This document shows positions 8,678 to 16,777 of a DNA stretch of 64,000 nucleotides, one piece after another. A program made the position numbers and the translations under genes. Position 1 is the stretch's first letter, and each line of letters begins with the position of its first letter. A model generated the notes under the pieces. That model searched no databases. It saw only the letters and a program-made list of their open reading frames with translations, and was not told the DNA's origin. The DNA comes from Palsa-870 sp035937155 (GTDB lineage: Bacteria > Chloroflexota > Dormibacteria > Dormibacterales > Dormibacteraceae): contig DASYVJ010000077.1 of the NCBI GenBank assembly GCA_035937155.1, positions 40,406 to 104,405 of the forward strand. The letters are read 5' to 3'.

Positions 8678-9772
8678 TCACGTCGGGTCTGGGGCCTCTT
8701 GCTCCGCGATGCCGACGACATCTCGCCAGGGCGGGCTCGGAAGCATCATCGCGCTCGCGCTGGCCAACGCGATCCGCTTGTCCTCGTGGTTGAACAGCTC
8801 GGCGGTCGCCACCACCATGCTGCGGCCCCGATGAACGAGGGTCGCGCGGGCTGTGAGCAAACCACCGTCCGGCAGGACCGGACGTAGGTAGTTCACCTTC
8901 AGGTCTAGAGGCGCGAACGAGCCGCCTGCAGGGTTCACCGTCATCATCGCGCCCGAGAGGGCGGCGTCGGCGAGGAGCGCGATCGCTCCTCCATAGAGGA
9001 CGGACGCGGGCGGCATGAGCCAGCCACTCGCAGGCATCACGAAGGTGCACTTGCCCTCCTCGGCCGTGGTGGGACGGAGGCCGGTCAGGTAATGGATCGG
9101 CGGCGCTGATTCGGGATCGTTGATGCACATGTGCAGCGCCTCCAGCCCGGTCGTGCGATTCCACACCTCCTGTGCAATCGGAATGCCGGCCACCGGCTGG
9201 CGCAGGTATGGATCTGGCGTTGCGTAGGCAGGCGGATCGACCGGGTCTTGGCGCGGAGGTGCGCCCGGCGCGGTGAGCAGGAAGCCGCGCGACGTACCGT
9301 GCGCCAGGCGGCGGCCGAGGCCGTCGTCGACCGTGACTTCGGAGAGAGCCACGGACGTGCCGCTGTGGATCAGTCGCGCCCTGCCGACCAACGTGCCGCT
9401 GTCCAGAGTCCCAGGCTGCAGGAAGCTAAGTGAAAGGTCGGACGTCGTCATGTAGCCGAGCGGCGGGAGGATGGTCATGATCGCGGTGCCGAGCGGGCCG
9501 TCGGCCAGGAAAGCAATGACGCCCCCGACGATCAGGCCTGGGACTGTGGTCTGCAGCCACGGCGTCACCGGCATCGCAAACGTTGAGCTGCCGAAGTCGG
9601 CCTCGACCGGCCTCAATCCCGTGAGGTGATGAATCGGCGGGGGAGGGTAGACGCCGCGAGCCGAGAGTCGCATCCGCTCGACGCCCGGAAGCGAAAGGTT
9701 CGAGGCATCGCCAAACGTGCCGCGTACGGGTTCTTCCCATACGCGGACTCTTACGTCGCTATCGATAGACAC
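8678..9772 (-). CDS. Double-hotdog (PaaI-like) thioesterase family protein
   Basis: 364 residues made of two homologous hotdog domains in tandem. Each begins with an IHxLTGLRP segment (IHHLTGLRPVEADFG near residue 48; IHYLTGLRPTTAEEG near residue 228) and continues with a helix containing GG.IA.LAD (VGGVIAFLADGPLG; YGGAIALLADAALSG) and the strands LSFLQPG / VNYLRPV. Such proteins hydrolyse or bind acyl-CoA thioesters; PaaI enzymes are usually single-domain dimers, so this gene encodes a covalent dimer. Its start overlaps the 3' end of the upstream beta-propeller gene by 14 bases, so the three minus-strand genes look like one operon, convergent with the dehydrogenase at 7507. Confidence 0.82.
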   Translation of the reverse strand: MSIDSDVRVRVWEEPVRGTFGDASNLSLPGVERMRLSARGVYPPPPIHHLTGLRPVEADFGSSTFAMPVTPWLQTTVPGLIVGGVIAFLADGPLGTAIMTILPPLGYMTTSDLSLSFLQPGTLDSGTLVGRARLIHSGTSVALSEVTVDDGLGRRLAHGTSRGFLLTAPGAPPRQDPVDPPAYATPDPYLRQPVAGIPIAQEVWNRTTGLEALHMCINDPESAPPIHYLTGLRPTTAEEGKCTFVMPASGWLMPPASVLYGGAIALLADAALSGAMMTVNPAGGSFAPLDLKVNYLRPVLPDGGLLTARATLVHRGRSMVVATAELFNHEDKRIALASASAMMLPSPPWRDVVGIAEQEAPDPT

Positions 9773-10988
9773 CGTTGTGGCCCAGGCTGTGGAGGCCGAC
9801 GTTTGGAAAATAGGTCAGCCCGTGGTCCTGCGATCCGACGTGGATCTTGGCCAGGAGCTCGCCCGAAACCGTAGACATCACGTACACGGTTGAGTGATAC
9901 CGGCCTGAGGCCCACAGCTGTGTACCGTCCGGGCTGATCTGCAGCATGTCAGGGCTGCCGCCACCGGGGATCATCCACTTCGCCACTTGCGTGCGTGTCG
10001 CGAAATCGATGACGGAGAACGAACCCTCGAGGCGGTTGGACACGTAAAGCGATTTCGTGTCGCGCGAGACCTGGAGGCCGTGCGCCCCTCTGCCCGTGGG
10101 GATGAACTGGACCTCCTTCATCGCAACCGGGTCGATCACCGACACGCCCATCCGCCCCTGGTTGGTGACGAAGAAGTAGCGGCCGTCCGGTGAAAGCTTG
10201 ATGTCGATCGGAAGGCCACCGACGCGGACATATCCATCGAGCTTCATGTTTATCGTGTCAACTCTGGCGACCACGCCGGAGTACTCCATCGAGATCATCA
10301 GGTAGCTTCCATCCGCGCTGAAGTCGAGATGGTCGGCGCCAGGCCATGGCATGCGGACAGAACCAAGCAGGCGCCACCCGTCGTGTGGATCGCGAAACTC
10401 GATTCGGTTCAGCCGCTCGACCACGTCGATCGCCTTGGTGCCGTCCGGCGTGAAGTAGAGATTGTACGGAAAGGGGATCGAGATCGTTCCGGTCGGCCTG
10501 CCCGTATGAATGTCTAGAACGGTGAGGCTGCTCGATCCCTCGTTATCCACGTAGAGCGCGCTCATGTCCCACGCCGGCGCGATGTGGTGAGGGATGGCGC
10601 CGACCGAGTAGTGATCGATGACTTTGAACGTGAGCGGGTCGATCACGTCGATGGACCCGGCGCTGCTGTTCGGAACGTAAACGCGGGGGGGCAGCTCGCA
10701 CAGAGGGCACGGCACGACGCCCGAAAGCGTGTTTGCATACACGTTCACTTTGGGGGCCGGGAGGCTCACCGGCTGCACGTCGGGGGCGGCCAGCATGCGA
10801 GATGGTCCTGTGTCGGCCGGCGCCTGCGTGCTGGCGACATTGGTCACCGGCGGTGTGGTCCACACCACCGCAAACACGACTCCGGCCGGGCTGATGATCG
10901 CCAGCAAGAAAATTACGGCGAACAGGATCCGGATCGGCCGCGAGCGCAGCGCGGCCCCCAGGGGGCTATTCGTCAGGGAGGTCTTCAA
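9759..10988 (-). CDS. Membrane-anchored YVTN/YncE-type beta-propeller protein
   Basis: About 409 residues with a single N-terminal hydrophobic segment (RILFAVIFLLAIISPAGVVF) acting as signal anchor, then repeated ~42-residue blades with the YVTN-family consensus (RVYVPNSSAGSIDVIDP, ALYVDNEGSSSLTVLD, YFFVTNQGRMGVSVIDP, SLYVSNRLEGSFSVIDF, WASGRYHSTVYVM). A CPLC motif precedes the first blade and recalls haem/metal or disulfide chemistry, but no CxxCH is present. The start is uncertain: TTG 10988 is used, while an ATG at 11048 would overlap the upstream gene by 83 bases. Extracytoplasmic; ligand unknown. Confidence 0.8.
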   Translation of the reverse strand: MKTSLTNSPLGAALRSRPIRILFAVIFLLAIISPAGVVFAVVWTTPPVTNVASTQAPADTGPSRMLAAPDVQPVSLPAPKVNVYANTLSGVVPCPLCELPPRVYVPNSSAGSIDVIDPLTFKVIDHYSVGAIPHHIAPAWDMSALYVDNEGSSSLTVLDIHTGRPTGTISIPFPYNLYFTPDGTKAIDVVERLNRIEFRDPHDGWRLLGSVRMPWPGADHLDFSADGSYLMISMEYSGVVARVDTINMKLDGYVRVGGLPIDIKLSPDGRYFFVTNQGRMGVSVIDPVAMKEVQFIPTGRGAHGLQVSRDTKSLYVSNRLEGSFSVIDFATRTQVAKWMIPGGGSPDMLQISPDGTQLWASGRYHSTVYVMSTVSGELLAKIHVGSQDHGLTYFPNVGLHSLGHNGVYR

Positions 10989-11388
10989 GTTTCGGGGCCA
11001 GCTCGCAAACCCAGCGCCCGTCGTCCAGGCGCCGGATGAAGCGACCATAGCCCTGGTTCCGGGCGACGTTAAGGAACTGCTCCTGCGTGATGAGGGTGCG
11101 CAGCCGGGCCAAGTCCGCGTACGTGCTGTCGCGCATGATGCCGCCCACGACGCCGGCGAGCTCGCGCCACTGTCCTTCCGAAAGTGGCTCGCCGTAACCC
11201 GCGATGGTCACCAGCAGCGCCGCCGTGGCGCCCGTGATGGTATCGGGCAGCAGCTTCTCTGACTTGGCCCGAGCGATGATCTCGCGCCCCGTGCCGATTA
11301 TGTCGGCGATCCTGTCACGACGTACGCCGATGATGTCGCGCCCACTGCCAACAGTGGTGCCTTCGAGATACCGCGGTCCAGCTTCCAT
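10966..11388 (-). CDS. Hypothetical protein, 140 aa
   Basis: Not recognised. Soluble, mixed charge; a central alanine-rich helix (ITGATAALLVTIAGYG) and a C-terminal part YGRFIRRLDDGRWVCELAP that looks like a small beta hairpin, ending in the acidic tail KLEDLPDE. Start ATG 11388 lies 30 bases from the divergent acyl-CoA dehydrogenase start. It precedes and overlaps the beta-propeller gene on the same strand, so they are probably cotranscribed. Confidence 0.6.
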   Translation of the reverse strand: MEAGPRYLEGTTVGSGRDIIGVRRDRIADIIGTGREIIARAKSEKLLPDTITGATAALLVTIAGYGEPLSEGQWRELAGVVGGIMRDSTYADLARLRTLITQEQFLNVARNQGYGRFIRRLDDGRWVCELAPKLEDLPDE

Positions 11389-11404
11389 GACCAGACCCCT
11401 ATTC

Positions 11405-11410
11405 TAGTTA
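11405..11410 (+). promoter_or_regulatory. Putative -10 box in the 11389-11418 divergent promoter region
   Basis: TAGTTA, with TAACGT overlapping it at 11409-11414, lies 4-8 bases upstream of the TTG of the dehydrogenase at 11419. The 30-base spacer serves both the plus-strand dehydrogenase and the minus-strand hypothetical gene. TAGTTA itself does not end in T; TAACGT is the TANNNT match. Confidence 0.35.
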
Positions 11411-11418
11411 ACGTTCAG

Positions 11419-12537
11419 TTGGACCTCGAACTGGCGCCCGAGCACTCGACCTTCCGGGCAGCCGTGCGTGAGCTGTCCCAGGGCGTTGTCAAGGCCTTTG
11501 CGGCCGAGGTCGACCGCGATCACCGGTTCCCCGACGAGGCTGTAAAAGCCGCTGCGGAAGCAGGCCTGATGGGCGTCCTGATCCCCAACGCGTACGGCGG
11601 GGCGGGCCTCGACGCCCTCGCCTTCGCCATCTGCATCGAAGAGCTCGCGCAGGCCTGCGCGTCGACTTCAGTCATCGTCGACGTGCACACGAGTGTGGGC
11701 AGCGAGCCGATCTTGTTGTTCGGCACCGAGGAGCAGAAGCGCAGATGGCTCCCGAGGCTCGCCTCCGGCGAGCTGCTGGGAGCGTTCGCTCTGACTGAGC
11801 CGGCTTCAGGGTCTGACGCTGCGTCGCTGAAGGCGAGCGCACGGCGCAGCGCCAATGGCTACGTGCTCAACGGCACCAAAGTCTTCATCACCAACATCGG
11901 CCGGGCAGGGCTATACGTCGTCTTTGCGCGAACAGGTCCGGACGAGAGGGCCGCCGGCGTGAGTGCATTTCTTGTGCCTTCGGATGCGCCGGGAGTTCGT
12001 GTCGGGCAGCTCTTCAGGAAGATGGGCCTGCACGGCTCGCCAACCGGCGAGCTGGTGCTCGAGGATGTCGAGGTCCCGGCACAGAACCGGCTGGGGGCAG
12101 AAGGTCAGGGCTTCACAGTCGCCATGCGCGCGCTCGACTCGGGCCGGATCGGGATCTCGGGCCAGGCGCTCGGGATTGCCCAGGCCGCGGTTGATGAGTC
12201 CAAGGCCATCCTGGCCCAACGCGGCCGCGAACAAGGCGACGACTTCTTGCTCGCGGACATGGCGACCCGGCTCGAGTCGGCCCGCCTGCTTGCCTACCAC
12301 GCAGCGTGGCTTTGCACCCGTGGCCGTCCCTTTACCCGGCAGGCGTCGATGGCCAAGCTCCACTGCACCGACACCGCTATGCAGCTCGCGCTCGACGCGG
12401 TGCAGCTTGCAGGTGACGAAGGGATCACCAGCGGCCGCCCACTCGAGAGACATGTCCGCGACGCCAAGGCGCTGCAGATTTACGAAGGCTCAAACCAGGT
12501 CCAGCGGATCGTCATCGCTCGCCAGTTGCTCGGCTAA
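11419..12537 (+). CDS. Acyl-CoA dehydrogenase (copy 2)
   Basis: ETF-linked FAD acyl-CoA dehydrogenase, 372 residues. Motifs: PNAYGGAGLDALAFAICIEE, AFALTEPASGSDAASLK, FITNIGRAGLYVVFARTG, and the C-terminal AKALQIYEGSNQVQRIVIAR, in which the Glu of IYEGSNQ is the catalytic base of the short/branched-chain group. The mid-region FLLADMATRLESARLLAYHA is standard. TTG 11419 is the start because it begins the first helix (MDLELAPEHSTFRAAVREL). Followed after 11 bases by another dehydrogenase, a likely two-gene unit of non-identical paralogues with possibly different acyl specificity. Confidence 0.93.
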   Translation: MDLELAPEHSTFRAAVRELSQGVVKAFAAEVDRDHRFPDEAVKAAAEAGLMGVLIPNAYGGAGLDALAFAICIEELAQACASTSVIVDVHTSVGSEPILLFGTEEQKRRWLPRLASGELLGAFALTEPASGSDAASLKASARRSANGYVLNGTKVFITNIGRAGLYVVFARTGPDERAAGVSAFLVPSDAPGVRVGQLFRKMGLHGSPTGELVLEDVEVPAQNRLGAEGQGFTVAMRALDSGRIGISGQALGIAQAAVDESKAILAQRGREQGDDFLLADMATRLESARLLAYHAAWLCTRGRPFTRQASMAKLHCTDTAMQLALDAVQLAGDEGITSGRPLERHVRDAKALQIYEGSNQVQRIVIARQLLG

Positions 12538-12548
12538 GCTCAACCCAC

Positions 12549-13688
12549 ATGGATTTCGAGTTCTCGGAAGAGCAGGTAGCGATCAGGGACACGATCCGAG
12601 AGCTGGTCCAGGACCGCGTCGCGCCACGCGCCGCCGAGATCGATGAAAAGGCCGAGTACCCAAAGGACATAGAGAAGCTGTTCGCGGAGAACGGCATCCT
12701 CGGCATCCCATTCCCGGAGGAGTACGGCGGCATCTCAGGTTCGAGCGTCACGATCTGCATGGGCATCGAGGAGATCGCCAAGGCGTGCGCGACGTCGTCG
12801 CTGATCCTAGCCGTGCAGGCGCTCGGGTCCTACCCCATCCTCGTCGCCGGCTCCGAGGAGCAGAAAAAGCGGCTGTGCCCTCCGCTCGCGACAGGGGAGA
12901 AGGTGGCCGCGTATGCACTTTCCGAAACAGGGTCTGGGTCCGACGCGGCAGCCATGAAAACGCGCGCAAAGCGGTACGGCGACGAGTACGTGCTCAACGG
13001 CACGAAACAGTTCATCACCGGTGGGAGCGTTGCGGGGACGCTCGTGGTCTTCGCGCAGACCGATCCAGACGCCGATCACCGCGGTATCTCGGCGTTCGTG
13101 CTGGAGCGGGAGACGAGTCCATGGAAGGCGTCGAAGCTCGAGCACAAGCTCGGCATCCGCGGTTCACCGACAGCACAGCTCGTCTTCGAGGACGTCAAAG
13201 TTCCCGTCGCCAACCGCCTCGGTGACGAGGGCGCCGGTTTCAAGCTGGCGCTTGCGGTGCTCGACCGCTCGCGTCCAGGAATCGGAGCGCAGGCTCTCGG
13301 TATCGCCGAAGGGGCGTTCGATTACGCGCTTCAGTACGTCAAGGAGCGCCAGCAGTTCGGGCAGCCGATCTCCAGCTTCCAGGGCATCCAGTTCATGCTC
13401 GCCGACATCGCCACGCAGATCGAAGCAGCGCGGCACCTCGTCTTTCGCGCGGCAACCAAGGTTGACTCCAAGGCGCCAGACCTGACGAAGATCGCCGCGA
13501 TGGCGAAGCTGTTCGCCTCGGACATGGCGATGAAAGTGACCACGGACTGCGTGCAGCTGTTGGGCGGCTATGGATACATCTCCGACTACCCGGTCGAACG
13601 CATGATGCGGGACGCCAAGATCACGCAGATCTACGAGGGCACCAACCAGATCCAGCGCGTGGTGATCGCCAGGGCCCTCGCACGTTGA
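12549..13688 (+). CDS. Acyl-CoA dehydrogenase (copy 3)
   Basis: 379-residue FAD acyl-CoA dehydrogenase of the short-chain/butyryl type. MDFEFSEEQVAIRDTIREL start helix; AYALSETGSGSDAAAMKT and FITGGSVAGTLVVFAQT flavin-site segments; RQQFGQPISSFQGIQFMLAD; GGYGYISDYPVERMMRDAK; catalytic-base loop ITQIYEGTNQIQRVVIAR. ATG 12549 follows the stop of the previous dehydrogenase closely; TAAGCT (12535-12540) may act as a -10. The following membrane gene overlaps as TTGA, so the run 11419-15262 may be one transcription unit. Confidence 0.94.
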   Translation: MDFEFSEEQVAIRDTIRELVQDRVAPRAAEIDEKAEYPKDIEKLFAENGILGIPFPEEYGGISGSSVTICMGIEEIAKACATSSLILAVQALGSYPILVAGSEEQKKRLCPPLATGEKVAAYALSETGSGSDAAAMKTRAKRYGDEYVLNGTKQFITGGSVAGTLVVFAQTDPDADHRGISAFVLERETSPWKASKLEHKLGIRGSPTAQLVFEDVKVPVANRLGDEGAGFKLALAVLDRSRPGIGAQALGIAEGAFDYALQYVKERQQFGQPISSFQGIQFMLADIATQIEAARHLVFRAATKVDSKAPDLTKIAAMAKLFASDMAMKVTTDCVQLLGGYGYISDYPVERMMRDAKITQIYEGTNQIQRVVIARALAR

Positions 13689-14095
13689 GCGCGATCAGTC
13701 CTCATTCGGAAATCGAAAAGAGTTCGCCGGAGGTTCAGCCCCCCGCGCAGACAACCGGGCCGTGGTACCCGCCGCCGAACTATCCACCTCCGCGAACACT
13801 CGCGGCGGGACGCACGGACTCGAGGGCGATCGCGTCGCTGCTGGCTGCGATCGCGGGAATCGTCCTCGGGATTGCGCTTGGCATTCCCGGGATGGTCCTT
13901 GGGACGCTCGCGTACTTTCTCGGCAAATCGTCAGTCAGCCGGATCGATGGCTCCCAAGGCGCTCTCGGCGGCCGCAGCCTGTCCGTTTCCGCGTGGGTGC
14001 TCGGGATCGTGGCGATGATCATCGGGTCGGTGGTCACCCTGATCTGGCTCGTGGTGTTCTTGTTCGCGATATCGCAACCCGCCGCTACCGTCTAG
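13685..14095 (+). CDS. DUF4190 domain small membrane protein
   Basis: 136 residues. A Pro-rich N-terminal stretch (PWYPPPNYPPPRTLA) precedes the DUF4190 core: RAIASLLAAIAGIVLGIALGIPGMVLGTLAYFLGK, a linker with SRIDGSQGALGG, and a second hydrophobic hairpin (AWVLGIVAMIIGSVVTLIWLVVFLF). Two to four membrane segments. TTG start 13685 overlaps the dehydrogenase stop (TTGA). Function of DUF4190 is unknown. It shares architecture with the gene at 14774, and together with the DUF4013 protein it may sit in a cell-envelope cluster upstream of the LCP ligase. Confidence 0.75.
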   Translation: MSAISPHSEIEKSSPEVQPPAQTTGPWYPPPNYPPPRTLAAGRTDSRAIASLLAAIAGIVLGIALGIPGMVLGTLAYFLGKSSVSRIDGSQGALGGRSLSVSAWVLGIVAMIIGSVVTLIWLVVFLFAISQPAATV

Positions 14096-14101
14096 TCCGC
14101 C

Positions 14102-14761
14102 GTGGACCGCATCACCGATGCGTTCATCTGGCCCACTCGAGATCCTGAGTGGCTGATGAAGCTGTTGATCATGGCCCTAATCCTGTTGATTCCCATCGTG
14201 GGCACGATCAACGGCCTCGGCTGGATGCTGGCGTCAATCGACCGCCTGAGGGCCGGCGAGACGAGGCTTGCCCCAGCGAATCTCAGCTATATCGTTCGCG
14301 GGTTCCCCCTCTTTGTGGCCAACCTTGTCTATGAGCTCGCCATCGCGCTGATTGCGGCCGCGATCTACATACCGGCGTTCCTCATGGCCTCAAACGAGTC
14401 TCACGGGTCGGCCAATCCTGCCCTGATCTCCGCGGCCATCGTCCTTAGCCTGCTGGCGTTCAGCATCGCCACCCTCGGCAGCCTGGCGCTCAACTTCGCC
14501 ATGCCGTCGATCGTGCTGGCCACCGATGCCGGCGGGATTTCGGGCGGACTGACCGTGGCCGCTGTGCTGCGCCGGGCTCGCGCCAATCTCTCCAACACCT
14601 TGATCGCGGGCCTTATGCTGATCGCCGCCGGCTTCGTCGGCTCTTTGGGCATCATCGCTTGCGGTATCGGTGTCCTGTTTACAACGGCATACGCGCTTGC
14701 GATCCAGGCGTGGGTCGTGCGGAGTTTCGAGGTCGGTTCGCCTGCTGCGAAAGCGGCATGA
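14102..14761 (+). CDS. DUF4013 family multipass membrane protein
   Basis: 219 residues. Begins ITDAFIWPTRDPEWLMKLLIMALILLIPIVGTINGLGW, the characteristic start of DUF4013 proteins (helical hairpin after a W-P motif), followed by RGFPLFVANLVYELAIALIAAAIY and two further hydrophobic hairpins, about six transmembrane helices in all. Family function is unknown. GTG 14102 is six bases after the previous stop, and the next gene follows after 12 bases, so it is cotranscribed with two DUF4190-type genes. Confidence 0.75.
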   Translation: MDRITDAFIWPTRDPEWLMKLLIMALILLIPIVGTINGLGWMLASIDRLRAGETRLAPANLSYIVRGFPLFVANLVYELAIALIAAAIYIPAFLMASNESHGSANPALISAAIVLSLLAFSIATLGSLALNFAMPSIVLATDAGGISGGLTVAAVLRRARANLSNTLIAGLMLIAAGFVGSLGIIACGIGVLFTTAYALAIQAWVVRSFEVGSPAAKAA

Positions 14762-14773
14762 GGAGGTTGTCAG

Positions 14774-15262
14774 ATGTCGGATTTGCCCCCGCCGCCTCCA
14801 GCCGGAGGATATCCGCCTCCTCCGCCGCCGCCTCCACCCTCGGGTGGAGGTGCGATGCCACCGCCTCCGCCGCCGCCTCCGCCCCCGGGCGGAGGTGCGA
14901 TGCCACCACCACCACCGAGTGGCGGGTATGTACCGCCTCCTCCTGGAGCTTACGCACCGATGTCGGCGGGATATGCCGCGCCGCGCACCGACGGGCTGGC
15001 GATCGCCTCGCTCGTCATCGGCATCCTTTCGCTGGTCTGCACAGTGGCCTGTCTCGGCGTCGTCCTCGGCCCGACCGCGGCCATCATGGGTTTCATCTCG
15101 CGCCAGCGGATCACATCAAGCGGTGGCGCTCTCGGAGGCGGAACGCTTGCACTGATCGGCCTGATTCTCGGCATCGTGGGCTTCATCGCGAGCGTAGGTT
15201 GGTTCTTCCTGTTCATCTCGGGCGTGATCACCGGCTCCACGCACAGCACTCCGTCGCCCTGA
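14774..15262 (+). CDS. Proline/glycine-rich DUF4190-type membrane protein
   Basis: 162 residues: a low-complexity cytosolic N terminus of about 75 residues built of P-runs separated by GG (PPPPPP, SGGGAMPPPPP) followed by GLAIASLVIGILSLVCTVACLGVVLGPTAAIMGFISRQ and a second hairpin IGLILGIVGFIASVGWFFLFISGVI. The repeats in DNA are near-identical CCGCCTCC units, which could expand or contract. SD-like AGGAGG at 14760-14765 precedes ATG 14774. The Pro-rich region probably mediates protein-protein contacts; function unknown. Confidence 0.75.
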   Translation: MSDLPPPPPAGGYPPPPPPPPPSGGGAMPPPPPPPPPPGGGAMPPPPPSGGYVPPPPGAYAPMSAGYAAPRTDGLAIASLVIGILSLVCTVACLGVVLGPTAAIMGFISRQRITSSGGALGGGTLALIGLILGIVGFIASVGWFFLFISGVITGSTHSTPSP

Positions 15263-15306
15263 CGTAACCTCTTCGCCTTTCTCACCGTTTCCCCAGACCT
15301 GGACGC

Positions 15307-15312
15307 TAAAAT
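15307..15312 (+). promoter_or_regulatory. Putative -10 box (TAAAAT) for the LCP gene
   Basis: TAAAAT lies only 4 bases before the GTG at 15317, one of the clearest leaderless arrangements in the window. No Shine-Dalgarno sequence is visible. Confidence 0.45.
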
Positions 15313-15316
15313 CCCC

Positions 15317-16777
15317 GTGCGCATGCTCAAGGCCAGGCCTAGGGCCAGGCGATCTCGCTACAACGTCTCCTACCGCCTGACCAGGTCGGTCCCCGCGGTG
15401 ATCGCGGGCGCCCTCTTGCTGGTCGTGCTCGTCGCTGCGACGCTGACTTACAAGCGCTTCGACGATTTCATCACCGCGACCACGGGCCATCACCTCAACC
15501 CGATCGGAGAGGTTGTGCAGGCGGTGGAGCCCGCGCAAGGATCGATCGCGTACAAGCTCAAGCACGGCCAGCAGGTCAACATCCTGCTGCTCGGCATGGG
15601 CGGGGAGCAGAACGACGCCCCCTACCTGACGGACTCGATCATGGCCGTGACGATCGACCCGACGACCAATCGCGTGATGCTCGCATCGATCCCGCGAGAC
15701 CTGGTCGTGCACATGGACCTGCAAACAACACCCGGCCGCATCTGGACCAACAAGATCAATGCGGCCTATGAAGTTCCGTACACCAACATCATCTGCTGCG
15801 TCGCACCGCAATACACCGGGCGGGACGGCGGAGGTCATGCGGCCGAGCACGAGGTCGGCAAGGTGACCGGACTGACGTTCGACAGGTACATCGGCGTGGA
15901 CTTCACCGCGTTCCGCGACATGGTCAACGCACTGGGCGGAGTCGACGTCTGTCTCAGCACCAACCTGGACGATTACGAATACCCGGACTACTTCAACGGT
16001 TACATCAGAGGTGGCATCCACTACAAGGCAGGCTGCCAGCACCTCAACGGCGAGCAGGCGCTCCAGGTGGCGCGTTCGCGTCACGCGCAGCAGGCCCAGC
16101 AGTCGTCTGACTTCGGTCGGGCCCGCCGCCAGCAGGACATCATGCAAGCGATCAAGAAGAAGGCGACGACGGTCAACGGCTTTTCGAAAGCGCCTCAGCT
16201 GCTCGACGCGCTTCAGAAGAACATCCACACAGACATGAGCCTTTCGGACATGAAGGCGGTTTACGACTGGGGCAAGAACCTTCCTGACACCTCCATCGTC
16301 AGAATCGCACTGACCGCGCCGTCAGGGGCGGCGGACGGGAACCTCCTCGATTCCTTCAACTGCGGTATGGGACCGTACGTCTCCCAGCTATGCCCTGACG
16401 ACCAGAGCTACACCATGATCCACAAGTACATCGCTTCGATCCTCATCGACCCGAAGACGCTTGCTGAGAAAGCGCCCGTCCAGTTTGCCAACGGTGCCAA
16501 CAACTTCGCGGGCCTCGATTCACGAGTCACCTCGATGCTGGACCCCAGCGGTCTGCAGCTGGCCGATCCCGTCGCGCACCGGCCATCGTCCCAGACCCTG
16601 ATCCTCGACTACTCCGGCGGCCAGTTCCCGCTCACGTCGAAGTGGCTGCAGAGCTACTTCGGCGCCACCGTTGTTGCCGCGACCCCGACCAGCCCCGCTC
16701 CCGCCGCCGGCCAGCAGACCTACGGCCTTGTGGTGGTGCTGGGACACGACTACGCCCTACATTTCTTCGGCGGGTAG
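15317..16777 (+). CDS. LytR-CpsA-Psr (LCP) family cell-wall ligase
   Basis: Membrane-anchored phosphotransferase expected to attach glycopolymers to peptidoglycan outside the cell. 486 residues: Arg-rich cytosolic start, one transmembrane helix (PAVIAGALLLVVLVAATLTY), then the LCP domain with VNILLLGMGG, LTDSIMAVTIDP, MLASIPRDLVVHM, INAAYEV, VDFTAFRDMVNALGGVDVCL and LNGEQALQVARSRH...DFGRARRQQDIM, which hold the conserved Arg/Asp that bind the polyprenyl pyrophosphate. A C-terminal part after ~residue 330 resembles a weak LytR_C domain. Its presence fits a thick-walled, monoderm-like envelope. Confidence 0.88.
   Translation: MRMLKARPRARRSRYNVSYRLTRSVPAVIAGALLLVVLVAATLTYKRFDDFITATTGHHLNPIGEVVQAVEPAQGSIAYKLKHGQQVNILLLGMGGEQNDAPYLTDSIMAVTIDPTTNRVMLASIPRDLVVHMDLQTTPGRIWTNKINAAYEVPYTNIICCVAPQYTGRDGGGHAAEHEVGKVTGLTFDRYIGVDFTAFRDMVNALGGVDVCLSTNLDDYEYPDYFNGYIRGGIHYKAGCQHLNGEQALQVARSRHAQQAQQSSDFGRARRQQDIMQAIKKKATTVNGFSKAPQLLDALQKNIHTDMSLSDMKAVYDWGKNLPDTSIVRIALTAPSGAADGNLLDSFNCGMGPYVSQLCPDDQSYTMIHKYIASILIDPKTLAEKAPVQFANGANNFAGLDSRVTSMLDPSGLQLADPVAHRPSSQTLILDYSGGQFPLTSKWLQSYFGATVVAATPTSPAPAAGQQTYGLVVVLGHDYALHFFGG

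Noticed and set aside
14780..14940. Tandem repeat region as CRISPR or VNTR array
   Set aside because: It encodes a polyproline stretch; no spacers and units are short CCGCCTCC-like codon repeats.
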